Positions 62,706 to 64,000 of a stretch of DNA of 64,000 nucleotides are shown in pieces. How positions within the stretch are numbered: position 1 is the stretch's first letter; every line of letters starts with the position of its first letter. The position numbers and the translations under genes were made by a program. The DNA lies in assembly GCF_963675165.1 (NCBI RefSeq), contig NC_087390.1, positions 289,001-353,000 of the forward strand. Direction: 5' to 3'. Source of the stretch: Halichondria panicea. Taxonomy: Eukaryota; Porifera; Demospongiae; Suberitida; Halichondriidae. A model generated the notes under the pieces. It made no database searches, was not told where the DNA came from, and saw nothing but the letters and a program-made list of their open reading frames with translations.

Positions 62706-64000
62706 TATCTATGCTTTAATCGATGAGTGCTCTCGCTCTCTAGCTCCGAGAAGTGTTGAGAATAACACACCATGTAAGTTATGTGCAAGGGCTGGCTGCA
62801 CCTTGCGAGAGCTGACGTAATCACACAAAGTACGAGCCACGCCCACTTAGAAATCTCTCGGCCAGATCTTCTCGCGGTAAGGCAGTTATCACTGCGGAGC
62901 TGGCTACAGTGGAATGCTGCAACAATGAACACCTTACTTGTTAAAATTCTTTTTTATTTTTTATTTTTTATCTTTTGTGTTTGCTTTAGTTTTTGTTTTT
63001 GTTTACTGTTTTACGCCCCGAGATGGGTGCACATTACCCCCCCCCAAAAAAAAAAATAAAACTTAGAAATCTCTCCAGCTTTTTTTTTTTATTTTTATTT
63101 TTTTATTTAAAGTTACACATGTAGGGTACTGATTAGTCTGGGGGCCAGACCTAATAGCTCGGGGGCAAAATCAAGAGAGCTAGGATTAGGTCTGGAGACT
63201 CTTGCAGCATTTCCGTGTGCTCTAGCGGAATGTGGCCAGAGCCAATGAAATGCATATCCTATGTCATGTGATTTTTAAACGAGCATGCTGACTATAAAAG
63301 GGCGTGCCGTGGGCAGCTCCGACCGGATGCAACCAAAAAATGACAAAATGGCAACAATGAAATTCTTGAGTCTTGCAAAAAGACGCCCTTGACAGTTATA
63401 ATGCACATTCTTTACATTTTTACATTCTTCTTTTGATACGCCTTCTTCCGCTCTCTCACGAGATAGTAGACATAAACTAAAAACAAAAAATGGCTGTAAA
63501 AAGTTTATTTCAAGAAGTCTGTTCTCAACCTCAAAAGAAGCCTACTGGGGGTTCCACAGGAGCTAAAATTCGAGACTGAAGATACCAAGCAAGTCTTTGT
63601 AGGTATAATTGACAGTGCTAAGCGTTGTCTTGCTGCCAGAGATTCATTGGCCCAACATGAGGATCTGACAAACTGATGCTGTTGTTGAAGATGTGGACAT
63701 AAATAACTCAAGTAAGTAGTTCATAGGTCTACAGTAAAGTTATTAGTCTAGTATAAAGTAATGTGACTTCATCAACCTGCGAACGCTTTTTCACATTAAT
63801 TTTGCATTTCATTTTACATGGATAAAGTAACGAAGAGGAGAGTTACAAGTCTGTAGGGAAGGACCTTTGTATAATATCTATTTGCAGTTTGTTCGTTTAT
63901 GTATACAGTCATTATGCCTCAGTTGGGCATGCGCAAGGTATATAGTGTGTCTGTGTGATGTGTAGATCGACTGTTACAGCTGCTCAATGATAAACGAATA
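62706..64000. other. Window end: repeats and a possible promoter with TATA box
   Basis: Low-complexity T-rich and A-rich tracts at 62945-63115. At about 63291 TATAAAAGGG lies 200 bp ahead of an ATG at 63490 that opens a 29-codon frame (MAVKSLFQEVCSQPQKKP). A shifted frame continues with DTKQVFVGIIDSAKRCLAAR to about 63675. This could be a decayed coding segment or the start of a gene leaving the window; I recognise no family. Confidence 0.3.

Overview
This is a eukaryotic window, almost certainly animal. Its genes carry many short GT-AG introns, it is AT-rich and dense in short inverted-repeat transposons, and the genes recognised are animal families (BRCA1, MAP3K20/ZAK, HECW, CSTF3, Kelch-like, ZU5-UPA-death domain, TIR). 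Compact spacing with several head-to-head and tail-to-tail pairs, and divergent but complete orthologues, suggest an early-branching metazoan. A demosponge such as Amphimedon is my best guess, but that is inference. I rebuilt splicing by hand; each multi-exon model below closes in frame from ATG to stop.

Layout. 1-1256 (+): 3' end of a Kelch-like (BACK-Kelch) gene. 1687-9165 (-): complete MAP3K20/ZAK (14 exons, 832 aa). 9419-14097 (+): complete BRCA1 (10 exons, 1150 aa), head-to-head with MAP3K20 across 253 bp that hold an E2F-like site and two DR1-like sites. 14360-25467 (-): HECW-type NEDD4-family HECT ligase (18 coding exons, 1628 aa), tail-to-tail with BRCA1 and with no recognisable C2 domain. 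25475-31980: mostly repeats, with 76-bp minisatellite arrays in both orientations, a 2.2-kb tandem duplication and inverted-repeat elements. 31984-33283 (-): two uncertain small exons. 33509-42894 (-): complete CSTF3/CstF-77 (18 exons, 714 aa); its intron 12 holds an inverted copy of MAP3K20 exon 6.

43267-45966 (+): an 899-aa protein with an uninterrupted coding region, laid out as two tandem ubiquitin-like modules, TIR, TIR, and a SLOG/LOG-like Rossmann domain. It is head-to-head with CSTF3 and has a 5'UTR intron. This is the most novel gene here. Its SLOG end, together with a convergent small acidic gene, is duplicated downstream (48889-54492). The second SLOG copy lacks the TIR domains and is split by a 3.0-kb DNA transposon. 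A third copy of the acidic cassette (60605-60095) is spliced onto a ZU5-UPA-death-domain protein (56298-60605, 612 aa). 43-61 kb therefore looks like a locally expanding innate-immunity or cell-death cluster that combines NAD-type TIR/SLOG signalling modules with death-fold adaptors. The rest (60606-64000) is mainly repeats, including a 1.2-kb TA-flanked element.

How the genes relate: BRCA1 (DNA repair), MAP3K20 (ribotoxic stress kinase), HECW (ubiquitin ligase) and CSTF3 (mRNA 3'-end processing) are neighbouring housekeeping or stress genes with no evident shared pathway, though two pairs probably share promoters. The TIR-SLOG/acidic/ZU5-DD block does look functionally themed.
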